Below, piece after piece: positions 1-10,675 of a stretch of DNA of 64,000 nt (its first letter is position 1; each line of letters opens with the position of its first letter). A program made the translations under genes and the position numbers. The stretch lies in assembly GCF_001723175.1 (NCBI RefSeq), contig NC_064656.1, forward strand, positions 2,418,001 to 2,482,000, given 5' to 3'. The notes below the pieces were generated by a model, which saw only the letters and a program-made list of their open reading frames with translations, was not told where the DNA came from and ran no database searches. The stretch comes from Penicillium oxalicum (Eukaryota; Ascomycota; Eurotiomycetes; Eurotiales; Aspergillaceae).

Positions 1-1147
1 AAGGGACCGCTGTTCAGCTTGGCGGAGCCCGAGGTGCCGTCGGGAGCGTCGGGGAAGTCGGTCTCCGTGTTGATCATGACCACGTGGGCCATGCCATATT
101 CGAAAGAGTACCAGAAGGGAGGGTTGGCCAGGCCTCGGGCCTTGGCGGCCAAAGCTTGCGCCGTGGTGTTGGTTGAGGAGGAAGCAAATGGAGACGGCAT
201 GGTGTTTTGGAACCGATGCATAAAGTCGGTAAAGTTCTTTTGGCCCTCGGGGCACAGGTTGAGCAGGTAGGGAATCTCGGAGCAGTCAGCCTCGTGATTG
301 CCCGGGCTGGCCATGTACAGCTTGCGACCGGCAATGGGCGCCAACTGCTCGTAGAACTGCTCCAGAATTGCCTGGTAAGCTTGCTTGCCATCGAAGATGT
401 TGGCAAACTTGAGATACCAGTCATCGGCGTAGGCAAAGTCTCCAGGGTGGATCACAATCTCGTAGTCATCGACCGTCCGTGCAAGAGCGCCGATAGTGGC
501 GTGGTCCAAGTCGGGCTCAACTACAGGAGGGGTGTCACGCTTGGAGGCGGTATATCCATTCTGGCCATACACGCCCAGATCGATAACCACATCCATGCTG
601 AAGGCGGTCTTGTCTCCCGGTGCACGAGGACTAAGGAAGTGATCCACGCTGGAGTTGGTCGATGCGATCTTGTAGTAGTAGGTTGTGGCTGGAGCCAACC
701 CGGTCAGGATGGCATAGTTGGACCATGTTCGCGAGGTGGCGTAGGTGCTGGAGCTCTTGGAACAAGCGCGCGAGGTCAGGCTCGTAGGAGAGGTGCCAAA
801 GTCGACACAGCTCTGGCTCAGTTGTTGATAGGTATTCCATCCGACGGAGACGGCTGTACTCATACATTATAAGCATAAGCTTCGGACTGATTTCGAAAAC
901 ACAAAAGAAATACAAGCAGCAAAATTCTACCCCCAGAAAACAAAAAACAAAAAAAAAGGAATGGTCTACGGGTGTGCGTCAACAACTAAGCAAGCTCAGA
1001 TATCTTACCGTTGGGGCCGTAGACAGCGAGACGTTGTTGGAACGGCGTTGTCAGGTCGCTAGGGATGGGAGGGTAAGTCGTGCCTGCAATGGCAGAAGCG
1101 GCCAGCAGAGGCAAAGCCTTAGCGAACGACAAAGATCCAACGACCAT
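1..1147 (-). CDS. Secreted purple acid phosphatase, C-terminus cut by window edge
   Basis: Two exons are visible: 1009-1147, and 853 running off the left edge. The intron 854-1008 has a GTAAGA donor and a TACAG acceptor and joins AVYGPN to AVSVGWNTY. The start at 1147 gives a hydrophobic signal peptide (about residues 1-21); an in-frame ATG at 1201 would add 18 polar residues and spoil it. Purple acid phosphatases are binuclear metallohydrolases that release phosphate from esters. Visible parts are the N-terminal fibronectin-like domain, the metal-site motifs DLG (in VVIDLGVYG), GDFAYADDWY and GNHE, and the start of the catalytic domain. The later GHxH and VxxH-type ligands lie beyond the edge, so completeness cannot be judged. 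About 330 residues are seen. The enzyme probably acts outside the cell or in the wall, in phosphate scavenging. An upstream CACGTGGG site fits phosphate control. Confidence 0.9.
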
Positions 1148-1228
1148 CGTGGACTTGTGTGTCTTGAGACTTTTGATCGGCTTCCTGACGCAACCTTTCA
1201 ACCAACACAGAAATCGTCAACAGATCAG

Positions 1229-1237
1229 CTTTTATAG
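1229..1237 (-). promoter_or_regulatory. TATA-like element of the acid phosphatase gene
   Basis: Read on the minus strand, CTATAAAAG lies about 80 bp upstream of the chosen ATG at 1147. That is a plausible core-promoter position. It also supports the downstream ATG over the one at 1201, which would leave a very short leader. Confidence 0.45.
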
Positions 1238-1608
1238 TCAGAAAAGACCTGCCTCATGACCATCCCGACGCTACTGGTGTCGGCTAGGAGAGCCAGATCC
1301 CTGTTAGCAAAAGTCGCAACCCAAGCCAATCACTCCGACAATCATACACACGCCGGCTGCCCGTGCGGACTTCTTCATGGCGATCGGCATGGTGGCTTGC
1401 CCGCTGCTGGACCGGATCGTGCTTGGACAGGCTGCTGAAGGATGGCCAAACGCTCTATCGGGCCTGGTTAATCTATCTTAGCTTCGGAAGATGCCTGTCC
1501 AGCTGCAGAGTCAGAAATGCAGGTCGCTAAACTCTTCTAGGAACAAAGTCCGAACGCGGGATATTTGTTGCTGCGTCTTGCTTACTTGTTCCTGGCGTTG
1601 GTCCCTGG

Positions 1609-1616
1609 CACGTGGG
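1609..1616 (+). promoter_or_regulatory. Candidate PHO box CACGTGGG
   Basis: CACGTGGG is a strong-form recognition sequence for Pho4/NUC-1-type bHLH regulators of phosphate-starvation genes. It lies about 460 bp upstream of the acid phosphatase start. A weaker CACGTGGA lies at 2324-2331. The match is direct; its use in vivo is inferred from the neighbouring gene. Confidence 0.45.
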
Positions 1617-2805
1617 TGGAGAAGCAAATATGGTTGAATAAGCACCCGGACTGGTTCAACTTGGAAAAGCTTCAACTATCTTCCGATCAAGGCAAGGCGC
1701 CGAGGCAAAGGACCCGAGTGTTGCTGCAAGATGGCTTTCTTCAACCGGTGTTTCATAGATCGCTCCATGTCCCGAGGCATGCTGCTGCAGAAGCACCTCG
1801 TAAAACCAAGCTCATGCTTCCAGAATCTCGTTCCGCAAACCTCGCTTCTTCTACCAGTGCATCTTTAGTGCGAGATCCTGCAGAGCCCGTGGCGTATTGT
1901 GGTTGATGCGACTTCTCCACTCGAAAGCTGGGAGCATGAGCTCACATGCGGTCGCGAAGACGTGCACGAAGAATTTGCGAGCCCTTGATCGTCTCAAAAA
2001 TCAGACCACTTTCTAGAGTCTCTACAGATCAATATTGACTAATTTCCCGTCGGTACTCCGGGTTTCATTGCACTCCGACATAGTTGCATTAAAAAAGTAC
2101 GCAAGTGCGGGCATGAGACGCAACGAATGATTGTTCTTTTGTGAATAAGATTTTTGATTCGCTACGATTTCTCTTTGGTAGTCTCATATCCACCGAAGCA
2201 CATCAACCCTATGTAAAAACCGTTGAAGAATACCACGGAAGTTTGGACGTATTCCCAATGCCACCGAACAGCGCATCCGTCATACATGACCCTCGGCAAG
2301 AATGGTTTCTCCTGGGCGAGTCTCACGTGGATGCTGAGTATGCTATCATGTGATGGACATGACGAGGCTTCATCCTGTTGACTCTCGGACTTCCTCCAAA
2401 TTCACAATCACGTAATGTTCATCCAGCTCGTCAGGGTCGCACACCAGCGCAAGACAAAGAAACCTCGGAGAGAGGTGAGACATTCATCTTTCCTTTTCAA
2501 CTTACTACCTACTTGAATCTCAGAGGTCATCACTGTCAAGTATGTTAAGCATCGCCTCTGTATTTCCCATTCATCAAGTGGCAGGTACTTGAATGTGCCT
2601 GGCGTCAGGCAAAACAATTTGCATCCAAAAGACTCGTCTATGAGAGGTTAAAGTTACCGTATCAATGAAGCTTGCAGACTCACAGAAACCCAATAGGTAT
2701 GGATCACGATCATTGTGTGTGTCTGCAAATTGGAATTACATAAATAATCTGAGCTGAAGACGAACGCAAGACATTGCTCATGAAGCCGGGCCAAAATCAT
2801 CGCAT

Positions 2806-3757
2806 CTACATGAGAATGCAGCAAGAGTTCTGCTTCTTGGCCTGAAAGACTGTCAGAAGAAGTGTCCGTTGACAGTTCGGTGGGTCGGCTTACCTGGGTA
2901 TAGAACATCTTGCTTTGGGCCGACAGGCCATCACTCTTGGCGACCAAGGAGTCGATCTTTTCGCCACGTTCCAAGACGCTCTCAATCTATAGATAGAGAG
3001 CTTAGCACACGGGACACATGTGAAGAAATAGACACAGGGCAGTGTGAGAAGCTGGCGCCTGAGCTCATATGCCCGCCCACAAGTACTTACCGTCTTGTGC
3101 AAAACAATCTTCGTCTCGTCCAGCTCCTGCTGGATTTTCATGATGCTGTCGGCCTGGCTGGGGTCCTGATATTTGACAATATAGTCCTTCAGTTGGGGCA
3201 GAGGACAGGCGTTCTCACGAAGAGAGGGGTCCGAGAACGATGTGCGGGGGTGTTTGGCGAGGAACTCGTCGACAATCTTGGACAGAAGCTGATGCGCCAC
3301 GAGAGCGGGATATTCGCCGTCGGTAACGATGACACCGGCGACACCCTCGGTGCGGCCGTAAGCGTGAAACGTGTACGATTTCTCCTCGATATCCTGACGT
3401 TGCCCGGGCTTTGTGCGCTCGGCGACCGTCTTGGTGAACAGCATCATGAACTCCTCATAACTGTCATATCACAGTATTAGATGCCGGCCAAAAGAGAGTA
3501 TTCTCAAGCGAAAAAGATGGACGTACTTCTGGCGAGTGAACCGAGAAAAGCTAAGTATAAACGGGTTAGAATAGATGGTCGTCACAAAGAGATACAGGTA
3601 GCCGAGATCCCTCACCTGGTAAGGTCCTTCTCTCCGCACAGTTGAATGGCAGGTTGAGAATCGTTCCGAAGAACCTAGTGCAGTCGTGTCTTCTTTTAGC
3701 ATCTTATCATAACGACGATTTTGCAGAAAGACATACCCCCATATAGAGAATCTTCAT
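2806..3757 (-). CDS. ykt6: R-SNARE protein Ykt6
   Basis: Six exons: 3737-3757, 3616-3674, 3527-3550, 3091-3460, 2894-2986 and 2806-2841, giving 200 aa, the same length as yeast Ykt6. Ykt6 is a prenylated, membrane-cycling v-SNARE used in ER-Golgi, intra-Golgi, vacuolar and autophagosome fusion. The N-terminus (MKILYMGVLRND) opens the longin domain, about residues 1-130. The SNARE motif follows, starting near YQDPSQADSIMK and QQELDETKIVLHKT, with the zero-layer arginine in LERGEKID. The protein ends SCCILM: a palmitoylatable Cys followed by a CAAX farnesylation box. The last exon is only 36 bp and the third only 24 bp. All junctions are GT-AG and keep frame. The gene is divergent from slh1, with 454 bp between the start codons. 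Confidence 0.95.
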
Positions 3758-4211
3758 GGTGGCGGGGAAGCTTGGGGGGAATTCGTAGGCAGGTTAAATG
3801 GCCAAGTGGTTGCGGACACCAGCAGCGGGCGCAGACGATGATCAGATGAATTCTCTTATACAGAGGAGCTAGACTGTGAGATTGACAGGCAAAGACTCCG
3901 CTGCGCGTGACTGTGTTCAAAGGGGTTCCGGACGATGCACTGGGAAGCTCAACTCCTGATAGCCCGCGATGATGGCACCGGGTCTCCGCAGTGGCAGCCT
4001 GAGGCACCCATGATCCCCTCCAGACCGCCCGAGCCCCCCGCCGAGCCTGGCGGTGGAGCACACTTGCCTGCTTGGGACCCCGGCGCTTCCTCGAGGCTTG
4101 GCCGATTAGCTCATAATTCAAAGGGCAGCTGCGGTGAATTCAACGCTTACCTTGCTCCATATACCAGCACAGCTTTCAACACTGCAAAAATCTGAGATTG
4201 AAACTTTCATC
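3758..4211. other. Bidirectional promoter region between ykt6 and slh1
   Basis: This 454-bp interval separates two divergent starts. No TATA box or other distinct element stands out. Apparent reading frames across it are extensions or shadows of the flanking genes. Confidence 0.6.
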
Positions 4212-7200
4212 ATGGACGACATCTCAACAGCTGAGTCGCAATGGCTGTCTCAACTGGCTGCGATGCGGCAGGCTATTGCAGATCTGAAGCTGCCAAAAGG
4301 TCAGAATGTCGAACCGATTAGTTATGGAAGCGATATCGACTTGGACATTGACGACGACTATTCTTCCCCGGGGACGGTGGATGATGTTTGGGACATTATC
4401 AGCTCCGATGACGAAGCGGATAGTGGCTTGGATGACCTGACTGACGTACCTTCCCACGTTGCTCCCTCTCAGTCCGCTGCATATGACCGAACCTGGTTGG
4501 GGGAACGATGCCTCGACGTTGCCATGCGGAATTCGACCATGGATGCTGAGGAGCTCTCGCAGCAAATAATCGCGGCGCTTGCTACGGACAGTGATGACGC
4601 CGAGTTGCAAATGTCTCTCGCCGAAATCGTTGGCTTTGATGACCTGGATTTGGTGATTGAGCTCATCGCTCATCGCGGGGAGATCTTGTCTGACAAACAT
4701 CAGCGGGGCGAGGCACAAACCGACGGTCTTGCCTCTGGGAAACTGCAGACCCGAGCAGAGAGAGCGCAAGGCTTGCGAGAGCGTGATTGGCAGCATAAGA
4801 ATGCCCCGCTGTTGGCTGCACAAACTCGGACCGAGCCTCAATATCCGCATGTTTACAAGCTTCATACCTCTGGGAACCTTCTATCCCCCAATGGCAGAAA
4901 ATTCGGTCTTCCGGTTGGAAGCAGGGAAATTGAGGAGCCCAAGTATACGGAGTATGAGATCCCTGCGTCCAGAGTTGGAGCGGTGCAACCCAATCAAAAG
5001 CTCGTAGAAATTGCGGGCTTGGACGGTCTCTGTCGAGGAACTTTCAAGGGCTATAAGGCACTCAACCGAATGCAGAGTTTGCTGTATGAGGTCGCATATA
5101 AGACAAACGAGAATATGCTCATTTGTGCGCCTACTGGTGCTGGTAAAACGGATGCTGCAATGCTCACCATTCTCAACGCAATTGGAAAGAATACGACCCC
5201 CAACCCACTTGAAATGCCTGATGCCACCGAGTTTACCGTCCAGGTAGATGATTTCAAGATTGTCTATGTGGCACCCATGAAGGCTCTTGCCGCCGAAGTC
5301 ACCGAAAAGCTCGGCAAGCGACTGGCGTGGCTGGGAATTCAAGTTCGCGAGCTCACCGGTGACATGCAACTGACCAAGCGAGAAATTGTCGAAACCCAAA
5401 TCATTGTGACGACCCCCGAGAAGTGGGATGTTGTGACTCGCAAAAGTACGGGGGATACCGAGCTTGTGCAGAAAGTCCGATTGCTCATCATCGATGAAGT
5501 TCACATGCTTCATGATGAACGAGGTGCTGTGATTGAATCCTTAGTTGCCCGTACTCAACGCCAAGTGGAGAGTACCCAGTCATTGATTCGCATCATTGGT
5601 CTTTCAGCCACACTCCCCAACTACGTGGATGTTGCAGACTTCCTGAAAGTGAATAAGATGGCGGGACTCTTCTTCTTTGATTCTTCATTCCGACCAGTGC
5701 CTTTGGAGCAACACTTTATCGGTGTCAAAGGCAAGCCGGGATCAAAGCAATCCCGTGAGAACCTCGATGTCGTTGCTTTTGAAAAGGTTCGTGATATGGT
5801 GCAAAGGGGCCACCAGGTCATGGTCTTTGTTCATTCGCGTAAAGACACTGTCCTCACGGCTCGCCTACTCAAGCAGTTGGCTGCCGAGGAAGGATGCGAA
5901 GATCTGTTTAGCTGTCAGGAACACGAAGGATACTCCAACGCTTTGCGGGATATGAAACATGCCCGAGCTCGTGAGCTTCGTGATCTCTTCGCAAGCGGCT
6001 TTGGCACACATCATGCTGGTATGAGCCGCAGTGATCGTAACCTGATGGAGCGTATGTTTTCTGAGGGATTGATCAAGGTTCTGTGCTGTACGGCCACCCT
6101 TGCCTGGGGTGTCAACTTGCCAGCCGCAGCTGTTGTGATCAAAGGAACTCAGTTGTACAATCCACAGGAAGGTAAATTCGTCGATCTCAGCATCTTGGAT
6201 GTGCTTCAGATCTTTGGTCGCGCTGGTCGTCCTCAGTTCCAGGATACCGGTATTGGCTTCATTTGTACGACCCATGACAAACTGCAGCATTACTTGTCTG
6301 CCGTGACAGCTCAACAACCGATCGAGTCCAAGTTCTCCAGCCGTCTCGTTGACAACCTCAACGCTGAGATCGCGCTTGGTACCGTGACATCCATCTCTGA
6401 AGCGGTCCAGTGGCTGGGCTATTCATACCTCTTTGTCCGCATGAAGCGTGAGCCTCGCAACTACGGTATCGAGTATGCGGAGCTGAGGGATGACCCAATG
6501 CTTGTTCAGAGACGGCGACAACTGATCATTCAAGCCGCGCAGACGCTGCAAAAAAGTCAAATGATCATCTTTAATGAGAAGACGGAAGACCTGAAGGCCA
6601 AGGATGTAGGGCGCATTGCGAGTCAATATTACGTCTTACAGACGAGTATTGAAATTTTCAATGACCAGATGCGTCCTCAGTCCGGAGAGGCGGACGTTCT
6701 TAGAATGATCAGTCTGAGCGGCGAGTTTGACAACATTCAATCTCGTGACAGCGAATCAAAGGAACTGCAACGGCTACGTGATGAAGTCGTCCAGACCGAA
6801 GTCGAAGGAGGCAACGATTCTCCCCACGCAAAAACCAACATTCTGCTCCAATCCTACATCTCTCGTGCCCGAATTGAGGACTTTGCTCTCGTCTCGGACA
6901 CTGGGTACGTAGCTCAGAATGCTGCTCGCATTTGTCGGGCGCTATTCATGATTGCTTTGAACCGCCGCTGGGGCTATCAATGCCAGGTGTTGCTTTCCAT
7001 GTGCAAGTCCATCGAGAAGCAAATTTGGCCCTTCGATCACCCCTTCCACCAATTTGATTTGCCTCAGCCCGTACTGAGGAATTTGGACGAGAGGCTTCCA
7101 ACTTCGTCTATTGAATCTATGCGGGAGATGGACTCGGCCGAGATCGGTCAACTTGTCCACAATCAAAAGATGGGCAAAGTATTGACCAAGTTGCTGGACA

Positions 7201-10200
7201 ATTTCCCTACTCTGAGTGTGGAAACCGAGATTGCGCCCTTGAACAGAGATGTTTTGCGCATTCGACTCTTGATCTATCCCGAATTTAGCTGGAATGACCG
7301 CCACCATGGAAGCTCCGAGTCGTTCTGGGTGTGGGTTGAGAATTCCGAGACTTCGGAGATCTACCACCATGAGTATTTCATTCTCAGTCGCAAGAAGCTC
7401 TTTGATGATCACGAACTCAACTTCACTATCCCGCTGTCTGACCCACTACCCAGCCAGATCTACATTCGGATCATCTCAGACCGCTGGCTTGGTGCCGAAA
7501 CTGTCAGCCCTGTGTCTTTCCAGCACTTGATTCGCCCCGACACAGAAAGTGTCTATACAGATCTCTTGAACCTGCAGCCTCTCCCCATCTCTGCCCTCAA
7601 AAACCCTATTCTCGAGGAGGTCTATGGCCAACGCTTCCAGTTTTTCAATCCTATGCAAACTCAAATTTTCCATCTACTTTATCATACGGCCTCGAACGTT
7701 CTTCTTGGATCTCCTACTGGCAGTGGTAAGACTGTGGCCGCAGAGCTAGCTATGTGGTGGGCCTTCCGTGAGAAGCCTGGATCCAAGGTCGTTTATATTG
7801 CTCCCATGAAAGCCCTCGTCCGCGAGCGTGTCCAGGATTGGCGCAAACGCTTGACGGGCCCAATGGGCTTGAAGCTTGTTGAGTTAACTGGCGACAATAC
7901 TCCGGATACGCGGACGATTCGAGACGCTGATATCATCATCACTACGCCAGAGAAGTGGGATGGTATCTCCCGTAGTTGGCAAACTCGAGACTATGTGCGC
8001 AAAGTCAGTCTGGTTATCATTGATGAGATTCACCTCTTGGGAGGAGATCGAGGTCCTATCTTGGAGATTATTGTATCCCGCATGAATTACATTGCCTCGC
8101 AATCCAAGGGGTCCGTGAGGCTTATGGGCATGTCTACTGCCTGTGCCAACGCCACCGATCTGGCGAACTGGCTCGGTGTCAAAGAAGGACTGTATAACTT
8201 CCGCACTCTGTTCGTCCGGTTCCGCTGGAAATCTTCATCGACGGCTTCCGGAAACGGAACAGCGTGGGTTCTGCCCTTTGATGCAATCGATGAACAGACC
8301 AACATTCCTGGCTATCAAGAACCATTCGCCCGAAAAGCCCGTGATTGTGTTTGTTGCGTCCCGCCGACAGACTCGTCTCACAGCCAAGGACTTGATCAAT
8401 TACTGCGGAATGGAGGATAATCCTCGTCGCTTTGTGCGGATGTCTGAGGAAGATCTGGAGCTTAACCTGGCACGAGTCAAAGATGACGCCTTGCGCGAGG
8501 CTCTCAACTTTGGAATTGGGTTGCACCACGCTGGTCTTGTTGAGTCTGATAGGCAACTGGCAGAGGAGCTTTTCGCCAACAACAAGATTCAGATTCTGGT
8601 AGCAACCAGTACGTTGGCATGGGGTGTCAATCTCCTGCTCATCTTGTCGTGGTCAAGGGCACACAGTTCTTTGATGCGAAGATTGAAGGCTACCGTGATA
8701 TGGACTTGACCGACGTGCTTCAGATGCTTGGTCGCGCTGGTCGGCCACAGTTTGATAATTCGGGTATCGCGCGAATCTTTACCCAGGACTCTAAGAAAGC
8801 ATTCTACAAGCATTTCTTACACACGGGCTTTCCAGTTGAGTCAACTCTACACAAGGTTTTGGACAATCACTTGGGCGCCGAAGTCTCTGCAGGGACAATC
8901 GGTACGAAGCAGGATGCGCTTGACTATTTGACATGGACTTTCTTCTTCCGTCGCCTCCACAAAAATCCCTCTTATTACGGCCTTGAGATTTCTGCCGAGG
9001 AGCAAAACACAATGGCTGCGCACGCTACTGCCCAAGACTTTATGATTGAATTGGTTGACAATTCACTCAATGATTTGGCAGAGTCCTCTTGTGTACTGGT
9101 TGACTCTGCTACTGGCGAAGTGGATTCGACTCCTTTCGGCAAGATCATGAGTTATTACTACCTTTCTCATAAGACGATCCGTTTCCTGATGACGCATGCC
9201 AACCGCGACCCTTCCTTCCAAGATGTTCTGAGCTGGATGTGCTCTGCCACTGAATTCGACGAATTGCCTGTTCGGCACAATGAAGATCTTATCAACGCCG
9301 AGTTGGCTCAAAACCTGCCACTTTCCACGGAGTCAATGGGTGACATTCCCATGTGGGATCCTCACGTCAAAGCTTTCCTCTTGCTGCAAGCTTATATGTC
9401 TCGGATCGACCTTCCCATTTCTGATTATGTCGGTGATCAAACATCTGTTTTGGATCAAAGCATTCGCATCATTCAGGCATCAATTGACGTTATGGCTGAG
9501 CTCGGATTCATACCAGCGTGTGAGATGTTTGTGACTCTTTTGCAGTGTATTAAATCTGCACGCTGGCCAGAAGATCACGCGTTGTCTATTCTTCCAGGGA
9601 TCCCCGTGGAGAAGCCACCCCGTGGACTTCCCGCCTCTCTTGTCAAACTATCTTCTCAACCCAGATCTGCTGTCTCTGAGTTGGCTAAGAAGTTGAACTT
9701 GCATCCTGGATTCAGCAAAGCGGTCAATCAACTGCCAAATATATCTCTCGCAGTCGCTGGGATTTCTTCAAAAGGTCTCAGCGTCTCCATCACTCGCCGC
9801 AACCCCTCTACCAACTCCGAATATCGCATCTACGCGCCAAAATTCCCTAAGCCACAGACCGAAGGGTTTTTCCTGGTCGTCTGTAGTGCTCGGCCCGATG
9901 GTTCTGACGGCGAGCTCCTTGGCTTGAAGCGCGTGTCGTGGCCATCTTCTACTGGAAATAATGGCAAGTTCCACAATCGTGGAGGGGCAGCTTTTGGCTC
10001 GGGTCGCGCTGGTGCTGGCAACGGCAAGGGTCGTGGTGATAATGGCCCAATCACCATACGCTCCCTAGTCAAGTTCCCCGGTGCCGCCTTTGCTCAGAGC
10101 CTGTCTTTGACCAATGGCGGGCTTAGCCGGGTGAATGTGAAGCTCATCAGCGACTCATATCCTGGCATGCAGTGGGATTTATCCAAGGTGGAGGTTGAAC

Positions 10201-10277
10201 TTGCCCCAAACCCAACTACTGCTACCCAAACGGTTGAGCCTTCCTCCAGCGTCAGCCTGAAAGACGACGCGGCATGA
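4212..10277 (+). CDS. slh1: Ski2-like RNA helicase Slh1 (ASCC3 homologue), with three frameshifts
   Basis: Slh1/ASCC3 is the helicase of the ribosome quality-control trigger complex, which splits stalled, collided ribosomes. The start at 4212 (MDDISTAES) is preferred to an upstream in-frame ATG at 4134. Architecture: acidic N-terminal region; first helicase cassette with Walker A APTGAGKT (about residue 306) and DEVH (428); Sec63 domain; second cassette with SPTGSGKT (about 1167) and DEIH (1271); second Sec63 domain; and a Gly/Arg-containing C-terminal region. The fragment [17 protein letters not shown] resembles Slh1 more than the spliceosomal paralogue Brr2. The reading frame breaks near 8202, 8248 and 8634, each time as if one C were missing. 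Family-like sequence continues in the next frame each time, and the original frame returns after the third break. Allowing for these, the protein is about 2022 aa, normal for the family. No introns are needed. Confidence 0.88.
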
Positions 10278-10675
10278 TACTCATGATTCACCAAAGCCAT
10301 TTTGCTAGTCTTTCAACGAGTCGCTCAATTTTTAAAATGCAATAATGTCATATTTTGGGAGTCTTGCAAGTTTTTCCAAGCCACTTATCAAGTATTTACA
10401 CATGCTTTTTCAAACAATTACAGGGGTCCGTGACAGGAGCTTAATCGTGCACTACTTAGACAGATGATACTTTTGGTGGTGAAGATTCATTAAAATATAT
10501 ATGCTTGTATGATAGTCGAAATTTAAAAGAAATAGCCCCAACCCAAGAGAAATACAAACGCTCAGAAAACAAACAAGAAAAGAAAAAGAAACACGAATAC
10601 TCATGGTAAGCGATGACCGAAACATAATCACGTCGAAAAGAATCGTACGAATGCCCTCCCACCCGTGTATTTCCA
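10278..10675. other. Convergent 3' flanks
   Basis: This short interval holds the 3' ends of slh1 and the convergent disordered-protein gene. It is A/T-rich, with purine-rich stretches near 10550-10600. I see no gene. Confidence 0.6.

Larger units (their letters stand above)
1148..2805. other. Intergenic region upstream of the acid phosphatase and downstream of ykt6
   Basis: I see no credible gene here. Open frames are short and resemble no family. The interval holds the phosphatase promoter (TATA-like box, two CACGTG cores, a CCAAT at 1326-1330) and the 3' flank of ykt6. Confidence 0.6.

Noticed and set aside
8200..8640. Introns explaining the slh1 frame breaks
   Set aside because: Conserved helicase sequence continues across each break without loss of residues, and each is fixed by a single base. 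No GT-AG pair removes the problem without deleting conserved sequence.
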